Assembly (NCBI RefSeq): GCF_000716535.1
Contig: NZ_JNWV01000001.1
Coordinates: 1-64,000 of the forward strand
Direction: 5' to 3'
Source of the DNA: Streptomyces flaveolus
Lineage (GTDB): Bacteria > Actinomycetota > Actinomycetes > Streptomycetales > Streptomycetaceae
DNA: 64,000 bases
Part shown: piece after piece, positions 1 to 8,509 of the stretch
Position numbering within the stretch: position 1 is the stretch's first letter
Layout of the letters: every line of letters begins with the position of its first letter
Program-made: the position numbers and the translations under genes
The notes under the pieces: model-generated
Told to the model about the DNA's origin: nothing
Databases searched by the model: none
The model's input: the letters and a program-made list of their open reading frames with translations, nothing else

Positions 1-1095
1 ATCGGAGCGCCCGACGTGGCGTTCCCCCGGCTGAACATGTTCGCCTACTGGCTGTACCTGTTCGGCTCGCTCATCGCGGTGGGCGGCTTCCTCACCCCGA
101 ACGGCGCGGCCGACTTCGGCTGGTTCGCCTACACCCCGCTGTCCGACGCGATCCGCACCCCCGGCATCGGCGGCAACGTCTGGATCATGGGTCTGGCGTT
201 CTCCGGTTTCGGCACCATCCTCGGCGCGGTCAACTTCATCACCACGATCATCTGCATGCGCGCCCCGGGCATGACGATGTTCCGCATGCCGATCTTCACC
301 TGGAACGTGCTGCTGACCGGCGTCCTGGTCCTGCTGGCCTTCCCGGTGCTGGCCGCCGCGCTGTTCGCGCTGGCCGCGGACCGCATCTTCGGTGCCCATG
401 TGTACGACGCGGCCAACGGCGGCCCCCTGCTCTGGCAACACCTCTTCTGGTTCTTCGGCCATCCGGAGGTGTACATCATCGCGCTGCCGTTCTTCGGGAT
501 CGTCACGGAGGTCATCCCGGTCTTCGCCCGCAAGCCGATCTTCGGCTACATGGGTCTCGTCGCCGCCACCATCGCGATCGCCGGTCTGTCGGTGACGGTG
601 TGGGCCCACCACATGTACGTCACCGGCGGCGTGCTGCTGCCGTTCTTCTCCTTCATGACCTTCCTGATCGCCGTGCCGACCGGTGTGAAGTTCTTCAACT
701 GGATCGGCACCATGTGGAAGGGGAGTCTGTCCTTCGAGACACCCATGCTCTGGGCGACCGGCTTCCTCGTGACCTTCCTCTTCGGCGGGTTGACCGGCGT
801 CGTCCTCGCCTCGCCGCCCATGGACTTCCACGTGTCCGACAGCTACTTCGTGGTGGCCCACTTCCACTACGTCGTGTTCGGTACGGTCGTCTTCGCGATG
901 TTCGCCGGGTTCCATTTCTGGTGGCCGAAGTGGACCGGCAAGATGCTCGACGAGCGTCTCGGCAAGATCACTTTCTGGACGCTGTTCCTCGGTTTCCACG
1001 GCACCTTCCTGGTCCAGCACTGGCTGGGCGCCGAGGGCATGCCGCGCCGGTACGCCGACTACCTGGCCGCCGACGGCTTCACCGCGCTGAACCCC
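1..1095 (+). pseudogene. ctaD: Cytochrome c oxidase subunit I, truncated (3' part lost; 5' end outside window)
   Basis: Heme-copper oxidase subunit I, the catalytic membrane subunit of aa3-type cytochrome oxidase. The window starts inside the gene and the frame is open from base 1. Visible hallmarks are the CuB/cross-linked Tyr motif HPEVY near 460, the CuB His pair in WAHHMY near 601-618, and the heme a3/heme a ligands in HFHYVVFG near 859-882. Homology runs cleanly through a sequence ending GFTALN at 1092 and then stops; the usual last helices and C-terminal tail (roughly 120 residues in the family) are absent. After 1093 the same frame continues, without a stop, into an unrelated small gene. 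I read this as a deletion that fused a ctaD copy to downstream DNA. A functional oxidase is unlikely without the last helices, and a second intact ctaD elsewhere would be expected. Confidence 0.85.
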
Positions 1096-1162
1096 GGACA
1101 TCGCGATGCGGGAGCAGGAGGGCCACACCGCCGCGATCACGAGCGACCGGGGCGGGAGGTGA
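1094..1162 (+). pseudogene. 3' remnant of an unidentified gene at the ctaD junction
   Basis: Just after the ctaD break, a second frame reads [19 protein letters not shown] and ends at TGA 1160-1162. That stop overlaps the GTG start of the next gene as GTGA, the usual sign of translational coupling between genuine neighbours. This suggests the deletion joined ctaD to the last 20-odd codons of a lost gene that once stood directly before the small membrane protein. The fragment is too short to identify. Confidence 0.4.
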
Positions 1163-1509
1163 GCGGTCTGCCCCAGCAGGGGGCCGGAGTCAGCGGCGAC
1201 CTCGGCAACGAGGTCGAGGGCTATCTGCTGTGGCAGGCCAGGGTCGCGGAGGCGGAGCAGCGCGCGCGGGAGTTCGCCGACGCCCTTCAGTGGCTGACGA
1301 CGGCACAGCGCGAGGAGGTCGAGCGGCGGTACGTCGCCGACAGCCTGCTGCGGGCCCGCGGCGACCTCGAACGCATCGCGGCCCGGTGCGTGTCGCTGCG
1401 GGCCGAGTACGAGCAGCGGTACGCCGAGCTGCGGCGGCGCTGTGTCGGCGTGGCGCTCGCGGTGTGCGCCGGTTTCACCACCCTGGCCGCGCTGCTTCTG
1501 GCCCTCTGA
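1159..1509 (+). CDS. Small coiled-coil, C-terminally membrane-anchored protein
   Basis: About 116 residues from a GTG that overlaps the preceding stop (GTGA). A short Gly/Gln-rich N-terminus is followed by a highly charged Arg/Glu/Ala helical stretch (about residues 15-90, heptad-like, probable coiled coil). One hydrophobic segment at the very C-terminus (about residues 94-116, Ala/Leu/Val-rich) gives a tail-anchored topology with the coiled coil in the cytoplasm. I do not recognise the family. It lies in the same frame as the truncated ctaD with no stop between them, so it could also be made as the C-terminal part of a CtaD fusion protein. Confidence 0.55.
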   Translation: MSGLPQQGAGVSGDLGNEVEGYLLWQARVAEAEQRAREFADALQWLTTAQREEVERRYVADSLLRARGDLERIAARCVSLRAEYEQRYAELRRRCVGVALAVCAGFTTLAALLLAL

Positions 1510-1597
1510 CCCGCGCCGGCCGGTTTGCCGGGGCACGCGCGGGTCACCCGGGACCGGTGGTGTCCAGGGGGGACATGAGGTGACCGGGAGGAAGCCG

Positions 1598-2023
1598 ATG
1601 AGCGCGCTGACCGTCGCCCGGGCCCAGGGCCTGTTCAATCTCGTCGGCGGCGGGTGGCCCCTGATGCACCTGCGGAGCTTCGAGCGGGTCTTCGGACCGA
1701 AGACCGACGTCTGGCTCCAGCGGACGACGGCGGGCCTGCTCGTCACCACCGGCTGGAGTCTGCTGCGCACCGGCCCGGCCCCCGAATCCCTCGGCCAGGC
1801 GCGCCGGGCGGGCATCGGGTCCGCCGTGACCCTGCTGGCCGTGGACCTCGTCTACGTGCCGCTCGGCCGCATCCGCCCCACGTACCTGCTCGACGCGGCG
1901 ATGCAGGCCGGCTGGCTGGCGGCCTGGTGCCGGTACGGGATGCCGCGGTGCGGGAGGCACGGCGGGAGGCCCGCGGGCGGGAGACCGCAGGATGGCACTC
2001 GGTCCGCGTCACGTGCACGGTGA
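1598..2023 (+). CDS. Hypothetical small membrane protein
   Basis: 141 residues beginning MSALTVARAQGLFNLVGGG. The ATG at 1598 follows a GGGAGGAAG ribosome site. Hydrophobic segments are visible around residues 45-60, 75-95 and 100-115, so two to three membrane spans are likely, and the C-terminus is Arg/Gly-rich. I do not recognise a named domain. Its stop overlaps the GTG of the next gene (GTGA), so the two are probably translated together. Confidence 0.6.
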   Translation: MSALTVARAQGLFNLVGGGWPLMHLRSFERVFGPKTDVWLQRTTAGLLVTTGWSLLRTGPAPESLGQARRAGIGSAVTLLAVDLVYVPLGRIRPTYLLDAAMQAGWLAAWCRYGMPRCGRHGGRPAGGRPQDGTRSASRAR

Positions 2024-2661
2024 CGCCGGGGCGCGGTGACGCGGTGGCCGGCCGGCAGACGCGGATGCGCTTCGACGGGTGGATCATCGGGACCGGGACG
2101 GCGTCCGGCACCCGTGTGGTGGTGGGCCACTGGGCCCGGTCGCCGTTCGGCCGGTTCAGCGACGTCATGGTCGAGCGGGCGGACGGGCACCGGCTGCTGC
2201 TGGCACCCTCCCGGCGGACCGCCGACTTCATCGCCGCCACCTACGCCTTCGACGAGGTGCAGGTCACGCCCGTCGCCGTACGGGTCGCGGGCCGGCGCTG
2301 GGAGATCGCGGCCGGCCCGCTGGACCTGCGCCTCACCACCGGCCAGCGCGGCCTCACGGGCCGCCTCCTGCGCGCCGTTCCCGCGCCGCTCGCCGCCCGG
2401 CCGGCCTGGACCGTGGTGACGTACCCGCCCGCGAGGCTGCTGCTCGGCGTGCGTACCCGGGGCAGCGCGGGCGGCGGGCGGCGCGAGTGGTACGGCGCCC
2501 TCGACCTGCTCCCGGTGGTGTCGGCAGGCACGGTGTACGGCGGCCGGGACCAGGGCCCGCTCGCGCCCGTCGCGCCGCCTGTGCGGTTCGGGTTCGGTTC
2601 GGCGCCCCGCAGGCCCAGCGCCGTACGAGTGGTCACGACGGTGGCGGTCCCCCGGTCTTGA
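2020..2661 (+). CDS. Hypothetical protein, probably coupled to the upstream membrane protein
   Basis: 213 residues from the GTG at 2020, which overlaps the preceding TGA. An alternative ATG at 2065 (MRFDGWIIGTGT) would remove 15 residues and could be the true start. No signal peptide or membrane helix is obvious. The protein is rich in beta-prone stretches (WIIGTGTASGTRVVVGHW, TWTVVTYPPARLLLGVRTRG), suggesting a compact beta fold. No family is recognised. A strong stem-loop lies downstream at 2770-2810. Confidence 0.55.
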   Translation: MTPGRGDAVAGRQTRMRFDGWIIGTGTASGTRVVVGHWARSPFGRFSDVMVERADGHRLLLAPSRRTADFIAATYAFDEVQVTPVAVRVAGRRWEIAAGPLDLRLTTGQRGLTGRLLRAVPAPLAARPAWTVVTYPPARLLLGVRTRGSAGGGRREWYGALDLLPVVSAGTVYGGRDQGPLAPVAPPVRFGFGSAPRRPSAVRVVTTVAVPRS

Positions 2662-2769
2662 GGCGGCGGACGCGGATGCTCACCTCGCAGGCGTCGATGC
2701 CGGGCAGGCGAGTGACCTCACCGCGGTCGCCGACCAGTCGCCGACCAGGGAGCGACCCCGCCGGCGGCG

Positions 2770-2810
2770 GCCCGGGTCCGAAGCGGGGAGCCCGGTGCCC
2801 GGACCCGGGC
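2770..2810. terminator. Stem-loop between convergent genes
   Basis: An 11-bp perfect inverted repeat (GCCCGGGTCCG at 2770-2780, CGGACCCGGGC at 2800-2810) with a 19-nt loop. It lies between the plus-strand gene ending at 2661 and the minus-strand aquaporin gene ending at 2824. No T-run follows, which is common in Streptomyces. It could serve both directions. Confidence 0.5.
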
Positions 2811-2823
2811 CGGCACCTTCCGA

Positions 2824-3771
2824 CTACTCCTCGTCGGTGGTCTGTACAGGGGTCGACCGGCCCGGTTCCGGGAGCTGGGCCAGCTCGGAGCGCAGGAGCA
2901 GGACGTCGCCGATGAACAGGTCGTAGATCAGGATCCCGATCAGGCCGCCGATCAGTGGACCGACGATCGGGATCCACCAGTAGGCGCTGAACGAGCCGGA
3001 CACGCTCCCTGGGAACGCCAGGCTGTCCCAGCCCGCCGCGTACGTGAGCAGGCGCGGCCCGAAGTCACGGGCCGGGTTGATGGCGTAGCCGGCGTTCGCG
3101 CCGTAGGACATGCCGATCGCGGCGACGACGAAGCCCACGATCAGCGGTGCGAGATTGGCCTTCACGGCCTGGTTGCGCAGGTCGAGCACGGCCGCGATCA
3201 GCATGAGCAGGAAGGCCGTGCCGACGATCTGGTCGATCAGCGGCCCCCAGATGCCGCCGTGGAAGTACGGCGCCGGGAACGTCGCGAAGATCGAGAACGT
3301 GGCGTTCGTGTGCCCGTTGACCTTCGGCCCCGTCACGGTGCTGTCGTAGGCGTCGATCGCGTTGTGGTAGACGAGGTAGACCAGCGCGGCACCGGTGAGG
3401 GCGCCGACGACCTGCGCGAACCAGTACGGCAGCACCTTCACCCAGGGGAAGCCGCGGCGCACGGCCATGGCCAGGGTCACGGCCGGGTTGATGTGGGCGC
3501 CGCTGACGCCGCCGGCCACGTAGACGCCGAAGACGACGGCCAGCGCCCAGCCCCAGGTGATCAGGAGCCAGTCACCGGCCGCGAGGAAGATCGTCGTTGC
3601 GGTGGCGGCCCGGCCGGAACCGGGCAGTGCCGCGACCGCCATCGCGACCACACCGCAGCCGAAGGAGATGAGGACGAAGGTTCCGAGGAACTCCGCCACG
3701 CACTCGCCCAGGAGTCCGCCCCGGCTTCTGAGCCGCGAGGGCTTGATGAGCGGAGGGATTTCGACAGCCAT
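2824..3771 (-). CDS. MIP-family aquaglyceroporin (glycerol facilitator type)
   Basis: Channel for glycerol and water across the cytoplasmic membrane. The product is 315 residues from ATG 3771; the longer frame to 3813 lacks a better ribosome site. Both half-pore motifs are present: SGAHINPAVT (about residue 100) and GYAINPARDFGPR (about residue 250). The Asp after the second NPA box is the classic marker of the glycerol-conducting (GlpF) subgroup rather than strict aquaporins. Six membrane helices are apparent. No glycerol kinase or glycerol-3-phosphate dehydrogenase gene is next to it, so this is a stand-alone copy rather than the usual glpFKD operon. I therefore do not assign glpF. Confidence 0.88.
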   Translation of the reverse strand: MAVEIPPLIKPSRLRSRGGLLGECVAEFLGTFVLISFGCGVVAMAVAALPGSGRAATATTIFLAAGDWLLITWGWALAVVFGVYVAGGVSGAHINPAVTLAMAVRRGFPWVKVLPYWFAQVVGALTGAALVYLVYHNAIDAYDSTVTGPKVNGHTNATFSIFATFPAPYFHGGIWGPLIDQIVGTAFLLMLIAAVLDLRNQAVKANLAPLIVGFVVAAIGMSYGANAGYAINPARDFGPRLLTYAAGWDSLAFPGSVSGSFSAYWWIPIVGPLIGGLIGILIYDLFIGDVLLLRSELAQLPEPGRSTPVQTTDEE

Positions 3772-3857
3772 TGAGGCCCCCTTTGAAGAGAGCAAAGCGG
3801 CCAATAGCCCCATATTGGCTCACAACGTCACTCCCCGCAGGGTGACCGCCTCCGGCC

Positions 3858-3925
3858 GGTCAGCGGCTGGTCAGCGGCCGGTCGGCGGCGGGTCAGCTGT
3901 CGGGGTCAGCTGTCGGGGTCAGCTG
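3858..3925. repeat. Short GTCAGC-type tandem repeats
   Basis: Between the aquaporin promoter region and the end of the SDR gene, the block GGTCAGCTGTCGG is repeated three times (about 3893-3922). Two to three degenerate copies (GGTCAGCGGCTGG, GGTCAGCGGCCGG) precede it. The last copy overlaps the 3' end of the SDR gene and encodes its C-terminal residues. This looks like replication slippage. Confidence 0.6.
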
Positions 3926-4593
3926 TCGAGGTCGTCGGCGTAGTGCCGGAACCCGTGCCGCTCCCGGTGCAGGGCCCACAGCCGCTCCGCGAGCACCTCC
4001 GGGTCCTTGCGCTCGTGACCTGCCGTGATGGCACCGGGAATGATCAGCTGGGCGACATGGATCCCCTCGCCCGCCAGCCGGTCGTGCAGCAGGTGCCCGT
4101 AGGCGCTCTCCGCCGCGAAGGCGATCGAGGTGCCGGCCCGCTCGGGATGCGGTACGGCGGCGCTCCCGCCGTTGACGAACAGGATCGTGCCGCGTCCGAG
4201 CCGCCGCATGCCCGGCAGCACCTGCTGCACGGCGGCCACCGGCCCGTACACGGAGAACTCGATCGGTCCCACCAGGTCCCGGTGCCGGGTCTCCAGCACG
4301 GGCCGCATGAAGTCGCGGTGCGGCACCGGGCTGTACTGGAGCACCTCGATGGTCCCGAGGGCCTCGGCCAGCTCGCCCAGCGCCGCGGCCAGCCGCTCGG
4401 GCCGGCGCACGTCGGCGGCGAACCCGTGGGCGGTGACGCCCTCGGCCGCGAGCGCTTCGGCGATCGCGTCCAGCCGTCCCCGGTCCCGGGCGACGAGCCC
4501 GACGGCGAACCCCTCCCGCCCGAACCGGCGCGCGACGGCGGTCCCGAGGCCCGGCCCGGCTCCCACGATGGCGACACTGCTCATACCTGTCAT
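3919..4593 (-). CDS. Atypical short-chain dehydrogenase/reductase family protein
   Basis: 224 residues with an N-terminal Rossmann fold: VAIVGAGPGLGTAVARRF (glycine-rich nucleotide motif, about residues 8-25), ADVRRP after beta-3, and a VNGGSAA strand where the catalytic Ser normally sits. The usual YxxxK catalytic pair is not seen; the equivalent helix reads SIAFAAESAYGHLL, so normal SDR chemistry is doubtful. It may bind NAD(P) without being a standard dehydrogenase, or be degenerate. Start is ATG 4593, with an alternative ATG at 4584. It is a single gene, convergent in neither direction. Confidence 0.75.
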   Translation of the reverse strand: MTGMSSVAIVGAGPGLGTAVARRFGREGFAVGLVARDRGRLDAIAEALAAEGVTAHGFAADVRRPERLAAALGELAEALGTIEVLQYSPVPHRDFMRPVLETRHRDLVGPIEFSVYGPVAAVQQVLPGMRRLGRGTILFVNGGSAAVPHPERAGTSIAFAAESAYGHLLHDRLAGEGIHVAQLIIPGAITAGHERKDPEVLAERLWALHRERHGFRHYADDLDS

Positions 4594-4665
4594 CCGTACC
4601 GCGGTCCCGGCCTCCTCACACCGCCCGCGGCCACATGCCGGGGCGGGCGGTGCGGGCCGTACCGG

Positions 4666-5352
4666 TCAGGCCATCCAGAAGAACACCGCCGTCATCCGCT
4701 TCTCCTCCAGCGTCCGGCCGAAGTAACCGGTCGCGCTGTGCACCAGGTTGGCGTGGTAGAGCAGCAGACGGTTGTACCGGTGCGGGACGCGGACGTCCTC
4801 CTCGAAGTGGTCCGCCGGGACGTACCGCGTCCCCAGCGCCTCCACCAGGTTGGTGTGCGGGGCCTGGACGATGTTCCCGCCGAGCCGGCCACCGGGCAGC
4901 GACTGGCGGTAGAAGGCGGTTCCGCAGTCCCCCGGCACCCCGGGGTTGAGGTAGAGCACGGCCGCGTACCGGCACAGCGCGCGGGAGTCGGTGTGCGGGC
5001 GGGGCTCGCTCTCGCCCTCGCCGACCACCTGGACGCAGTTGTGGTTGAGGGTGCCGCCGCCCGGCGTCCGCTGCACCCACAGTTCCTTCGCCCCGGTCGC
5101 CTTCTTCACCAGCCGCTCGATCCGGGCGATTTCGCCCGGTTCCAGGCCGGGCATGGCGCGCAGGCCGGGCCAGGTCTCGGAGGTGTACGGATACCCCTCG
5201 ACCCAGTCGTCCTTGGCCAGGCACCGCTGCCGTACGGCGTCGACGTCCGGCAGGACGTCGTCCAGCACCCAGTAGTCGCGGCCCTTGGTGGGCTTGCGGT
5301 AGGGCAGAACGGGCAGCGCGGCGGGGGGCCGGGGCGGTGACGGTGGGGGCAT
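4666..5352 (-). CDS. DUF6445 family protein, 2-oxoglutarate/Fe(II) dioxygenase-like
   Basis: 228 residues. The fold resembles the double-stranded beta-helix of Fe(II)/2-oxoglutarate oxygenases. A candidate metal-binding HxD lies in RPHTDSRAL (about residue 118), the distal His is in NLVHSATGYFGR (about residue 205), and the following Arg could bind 2-oxoglutarate. The N-terminus is Pro-rich. The substrate is unknown, and no biosynthetic cluster surrounds it. Assignment to DUF6445 is from recall of the family pattern, not a search. Confidence 0.65.
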   Translation of the reverse strand: MPPPSPPRPPAALPVLPYRKPTKGRDYWVLDDVLPDVDAVRQRCLAKDDWVEGYPYTSETWPGLRAMPGLEPGEIARIERLVKKATGAKELWVQRTPGGGTLNHNCVQVVGEGESEPRPHTDSRALCRYAAVLYLNPGVPGDCGTAFYRQSLPGGRLGGNIVQAPHTNLVEALGTRYVPADHFEEDVRVPHRYNRLLLYHANLVHSATGYFGRTLEEKRMTAVFFWMA

Positions 5353-5541
5353 GCGGCGAATCTAGGGGCGGGCCCGGTCTGCCTTCTCCCGAGGAGTGGT
5401 CAACCTTGTGCCCGGGAGCGGTCAACCTTCCGCCAACCCCGCCCGGGAGATTCTTTACTCGCGAGGGCTGAGACGAACCGCCCCCGCATCCGTACTGCTG
5501 TGCGTCCGAACCATGGGCGGGACCCACAGGCAGGAGGAACG

Positions 5542-6330
5542 GTGCGCTTTTCGCGGAACGCGACGGGAACTCTCTTCGTGGGCGGTGCGATGGCCCTGAC
5601 CCTCGCGGCCCTCGCCTACCCGAGCATGCTCGGGCTGAGCACCGTCTCCAGCTCGCCGTCGCGGGTCATCGCCGACACCCAGTGGGGTCCGCTGACCGAG
5701 GCCGACCGGGACTTCGTGGTGAAGGTGCGGGCGGCCGGCCTGTGGGAGTACCCGGTGGGGCAGATCGGGGTGCAGAAGGGCAGCTCCAAGGCGGTGATCA
5801 CGGCCAGCCAGCACCTGATCGACGGGCACGCGGCGCTGGACACCACCTGCCGCAAGATCGCGCCGATGCTGAACATCACGCTGCCCAACGTGGCGAGTCC
5901 GCAACAGGTCGGCTTCGTCAACCAGTTGAAGGGCGAGAGCGGCAAGCAGTTCGACACCGACTTCGCCAACATCCTGCGGATGACGCACGGTTCGATCTTC
6001 AACACGGTCGCGAAGATCCGCTCCACCACGAAGAACTCGCTGGTGCGGGCGCTCGCCGACCAGGCCAACGACACCGTCCTGGACCACATCACGGTGATGG
6101 AGAAGACGGGCCTGGTCGACTTCGACCAGACCCTCTTCCAGCAGACCACCCCGCCGAAGCTCCCCGACTCCGACCTCACCCCGCCGCCCCCGCCCGCCGG
6201 CCAGCCGGAGGTGGTGCTCACCCCGCCGCCGACCGCCACGTCCACCCCCGTGGACATCGACGGCATCGCGGGCGGCGCGAACCCGGGTGCCGGGACGAGC
6301 CCGAGCCCGGCGGTGCCGCCGGCCGGCTAG
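5542..6330 (+). CDS. DUF4142 domain-containing exported protein
   Basis: 262 residues from a GTG 5 nt after a near-perfect AGGAGG (5532-5537). An N-terminal hydrophobic segment (LFVGGAMALTLAALAYP) acts as signal or anchor. It is followed by the four-helix DUF4142 domain (about residues 50-200), a ferritin-like helical bundle found in exported bacterial proteins. A Pro/Thr-rich low-complexity tail (about residues 210-262) follows. The helix around VITASQHLIDGHAALD fits DUF4142. Function is unknown. Its TAG stop overlaps by two bases the stop of the convergent alpha-glucosidase gene. Confidence 0.75.
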   Translation: MRFSRNATGTLFVGGAMALTLAALAYPSMLGLSTVSSSPSRVIADTQWGPLTEADRDFVVKVRAAGLWEYPVGQIGVQKGSSKAVITASQHLIDGHAALDTTCRKIAPMLNITLPNVASPQQVGFVNQLKGESGKQFDTDFANILRMTHGSIFNTVAKIRSTTKNSLVRALADQANDTVLDHITVMEKTGLVDFDQTLFQQTTPPKLPDSDLTPPPPPAGQPEVVLTPPPTATSTPVDIDGIAGGANPGAGTSPSPAVPPAG

Positions 6331-7985
6331 GCCAGCCACACCGTGGTGTCCGGCGGCAGAACCCTCCCCTCCGGCAGCGGGCCGCTGCTCATCAGGACCT
6401 CGCCCGGCGGCAGCGGCACCGCCCCGGTGCCGAGGTTGGTGACGTTCCGCCAGGTCTCGGTGCGGCCGAAGTCCAGGACGCCCGCGGGCGCGTCCGGCGT
6501 CCAGGTCAGCGTCTCGCCCTGGAGGAGCTTGCGGCGCAGCCGCAGGGCCGAGCGGTACAGCTCCAGCGTGGAACCCTCGGCACCGGCCTGCGCCTCGACG
6601 GCGTACGCCGCGAAGGCCGCCGGCTGCGGCAGCCAGCCGGGCCCGGGCCCGAAGCCGTACGACGGTCCGGTCGTCGTCCACGGCAGCGGCACCCGGCAGC
6701 CGTCGCGGCCCTTGCGGACATGGCCGGTCTGCTCCCAGATGGGGTCCTGGAGCACCTCGGTGGGCAGGTCGGCGACCTCGGGCAGGCCGAGTTCCTCCCC
6801 CTGGTAGAGGTACGCCGAGCCGGGCAGCGCCAGCATCAGCAGGGTCGCCGCCCGGGCCCGGCGCAGTCCGGCCGCCGCGTCGACCGCGGGCGCGGTGCCG
6901 CCGGACAGCAGCCAGGCGGCCGGGTCGGTGCCGGCCGGCAGCATGAGCCGGGAGGCGTGGCGTACGACGTCGTGGTTGGACAGCACCCAGGTCGCGGAGG
7001 CCCCGGCGGCCCGTGCCGTGACCAGCTCGGCGGCGATGACGTCCCGCAGTTCCTCGGCGTCCCAGCGCGCCTCCAGGTACTCGAAGTTGAAGGCCTGGCC
7101 GAGTTCGTCCGGGCGGGCGTACAGGGCGCGGCGGGCGCCGGGGACCCAGGCCTCCGCGACGGCGGTGCGCGGCGGGCTGTAGGCGTCGAAGATCTTGCGC
7201 CAGTCGCGGTAGATCTCGTGGACCTCGTCCCGGTCCCAGTAGGGGTGGCTGCCCGGCGGCACCAGCGGCAGGGCCTGCTCACCGGTCGCGCCGATGTCCC
7301 CGAGGTCCCGCAGCGGCTCGGTGAGGTCCTTGGCCAGGCCGTGGGCGACGTCCACGCGGAAGCCGTCCACGCCCCGGTCGGACCAGAACCGGAGGGTGGT
7401 GCGGAAGTCGGCGCGGACCTCCTCGTGGTCCCAGTTGAGGTCGGGCTGTTCGGGGGCGAACAGGTGCAGGTACCACTCGCCGTCGGGCACCCGCCGCCAG
7501 GCGCTGCCGCCGAACACCGACTGCCAGTCGCTGGGCGGCAGTTCACCGTGCGCGCCGCGCCCCGGCCGGAAGACGTAACGCTCCCGTGCGGTGGATCCGG
7601 GCCCGGCGCGCAGCGCCTCCTGGAACCAGGGGTGCAGGTGGGAGGTGTGGTTGGGGACGATGTCCACGACGACCTTGAGCCCGAGCCGGTGCGCCTCGGC
7701 CACCAGGGCGTCGAAGTCGTCCAGGGTGCCGAGGCGCTCGTCGACCCCGCGCGGGTCGATGACGTCGTAACCGCCGTCGGCGAGTTCGGAGGGGTAGAAG
7801 GGGCTCAGCCACAGGGCGTCCACGCCGAGGCCGGCGAGGTGGCCCAGCCGCTGGGTGACGCCCCGGAGGTCGCCGAGGCCGTCACCGTCGGCGTCGGCGA
7901 AGCTGCGCGGATAGACCTGGTAGATGACGGCCTGCCGCCACCAGTCGGGGTTCCTGGACGAGAGGTCCGGCGAGTGGTCTGCCAT
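6327..7985 (-). CDS. GH13 alpha-glucosidase (oligo-1,4/1,6-glucosidase type)
   Basis: Cytoplasmic glycoside hydrolase family 13 enzyme, 552 residues from ATG 7985, preceded by GGGAG. The (beta/alpha)8 barrel motifs are clear: VVDIVPNHTS (region I), DGFRVDVAHG with the nucleophile Asp (region II), AVAEAW with the acid/base Glu (region III) and LSNHDVVRH with the transition-state Asp (region IV). There is no signal peptide, so it should act on imported maltose or malto-oligosaccharides. In Streptomyces such a gene often follows a malEFG transporter, but none is seen here. Convergent with the DUF4142 gene. Confidence 0.9.
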   Translation of the reverse strand: MADHSPDLSSRNPDWWRQAVIYQVYPRSFADADGDGLGDLRGVTQRLGHLAGLGVDALWLSPFYPSELADGGYDVIDPRGVDERLGTLDDFDALVAEAHRLGLKVVVDIVPNHTSHLHPWFQEALRAGPGSTARERYVFRPGRGAHGELPPSDWQSVFGGSAWRRVPDGEWYLHLFAPEQPDLNWDHEEVRADFRTTLRFWSDRGVDGFRVDVAHGLAKDLTEPLRDLGDIGATGEQALPLVPPGSHPYWDRDEVHEIYRDWRKIFDAYSPPRTAVAEAWVPGARRALYARPDELGQAFNFEYLEARWDAEELRDVIAAELVTARAAGASATWVLSNHDVVRHASRLMLPAGTDPAAWLLSGGTAPAVDAAAGLRRARAATLLMLALPGSAYLYQGEELGLPEVADLPTEVLQDPIWEQTGHVRKGRDGCRVPLPWTTTGPSYGFGPGPGWLPQPAAFAAYAVEAQAGAEGSTLELYRSALRLRRKLLQGETLTWTPDAPAGVLDFGRTETWRNVTNLGTGAVPLPPGEVLMSSGPLPEGRVLPPDTTVWLA

Positions 7986-8065
7986 ACGGGCTCCCAGGGG
8001 ACGGACGACACTACGGAATCTGTATCTGTCCACATTGCCCGGAAAGGGAACCTTGCGCGGGCCGT

Positions 8066-8416
8066 TCAGCCGACGCAGTGCTCCAACAACCCCCGAACGT
8101 CGGCGTCCACCACCCGGTACCGCACCACGCGCCCCTCCTTCTCCCCCGCCACGACCCCGGCCGCCCGCAGCAGCCGCAGGGCCTGGGAGACGGCGGGGTC
8201 GTTCATCCCCGTGGCGATGGCGAGGTCGGACACGGCGAGCGGACCGGTGCGGTGCAGCGCGACCAGCAGCGCCAGCCGGTTGGCGTCGGCGAGCAACGAG
8301 AAACGGTCGGCCCAGGTGCGCAGACGCCCCGCCTCACCGATGGCGGCGATCGCCTCACACACCCGATGCCCGTCGATGGAACGACGATCGGCTCGGTCGG
8401 CAGGCACGAGATGCAT
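8066..8416 (-). CDS. ArsR/SmtB-family metal-responsive repressor
   Basis: 116 residues starting MHLVPADRADRRSIDGHRV at ATG 8416. A winged helix-turn-helix covers about residues 35-100: LLADANRLALLVAL, then the recognition region GMNDPAVSQALRLLRAAG, then the wing VAGEKEGRVVRYRV. The C-terminal helix DADVRGLLEHC supplies Asp, His and Cys of the kind used for alpha-5 metal sites, and the N-terminal His could add a ligand as in Ni/Co sensors. It is divergent from a Co/Ni transporter gene, and a 14-bp perfect palindrome lies between the two. The likely role is to repress the transporter and itself until metal is in excess. Metal identity is inferred from context only. Confidence 0.8.
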   Translation of the reverse strand: MHLVPADRADRRSIDGHRVCEAIAAIGEAGRLRTWADRFSLLADANRLALLVALHRTGPLAVSDLAIATGMNDPAVSQALRLLRAAGVVAGEKEGRVVRYRVVDADVRGLLEHCVG

Positions 8417-8453
8417 GGGGCCAGTCTGGCAGGCGCCCTTTTGTGATCTTCGA

Positions 8454-8467
8454 TACCTGCGCAGGTA
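8454..8467. promoter_or_regulatory. Palindromic operator candidate between arsR and the Co/Ni transporter
   Basis: TACCTGCGCAGGTA is a perfect 14-bp palindrome 38 nt before the arsR start. It lies just upstream of the riboswitch leader of the transporter. A second imperfect dyad (GCAGCTATGC, about 8470-8479) follows immediately. The position suits an ArsR dimer blocking both divergent promoters. Confidence 0.5.
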
Positions 8468-8509
8468 CGCAGCTATGCAGGAAACCGCGTGCCCCTCTAC
8501 GGTGGGCGG

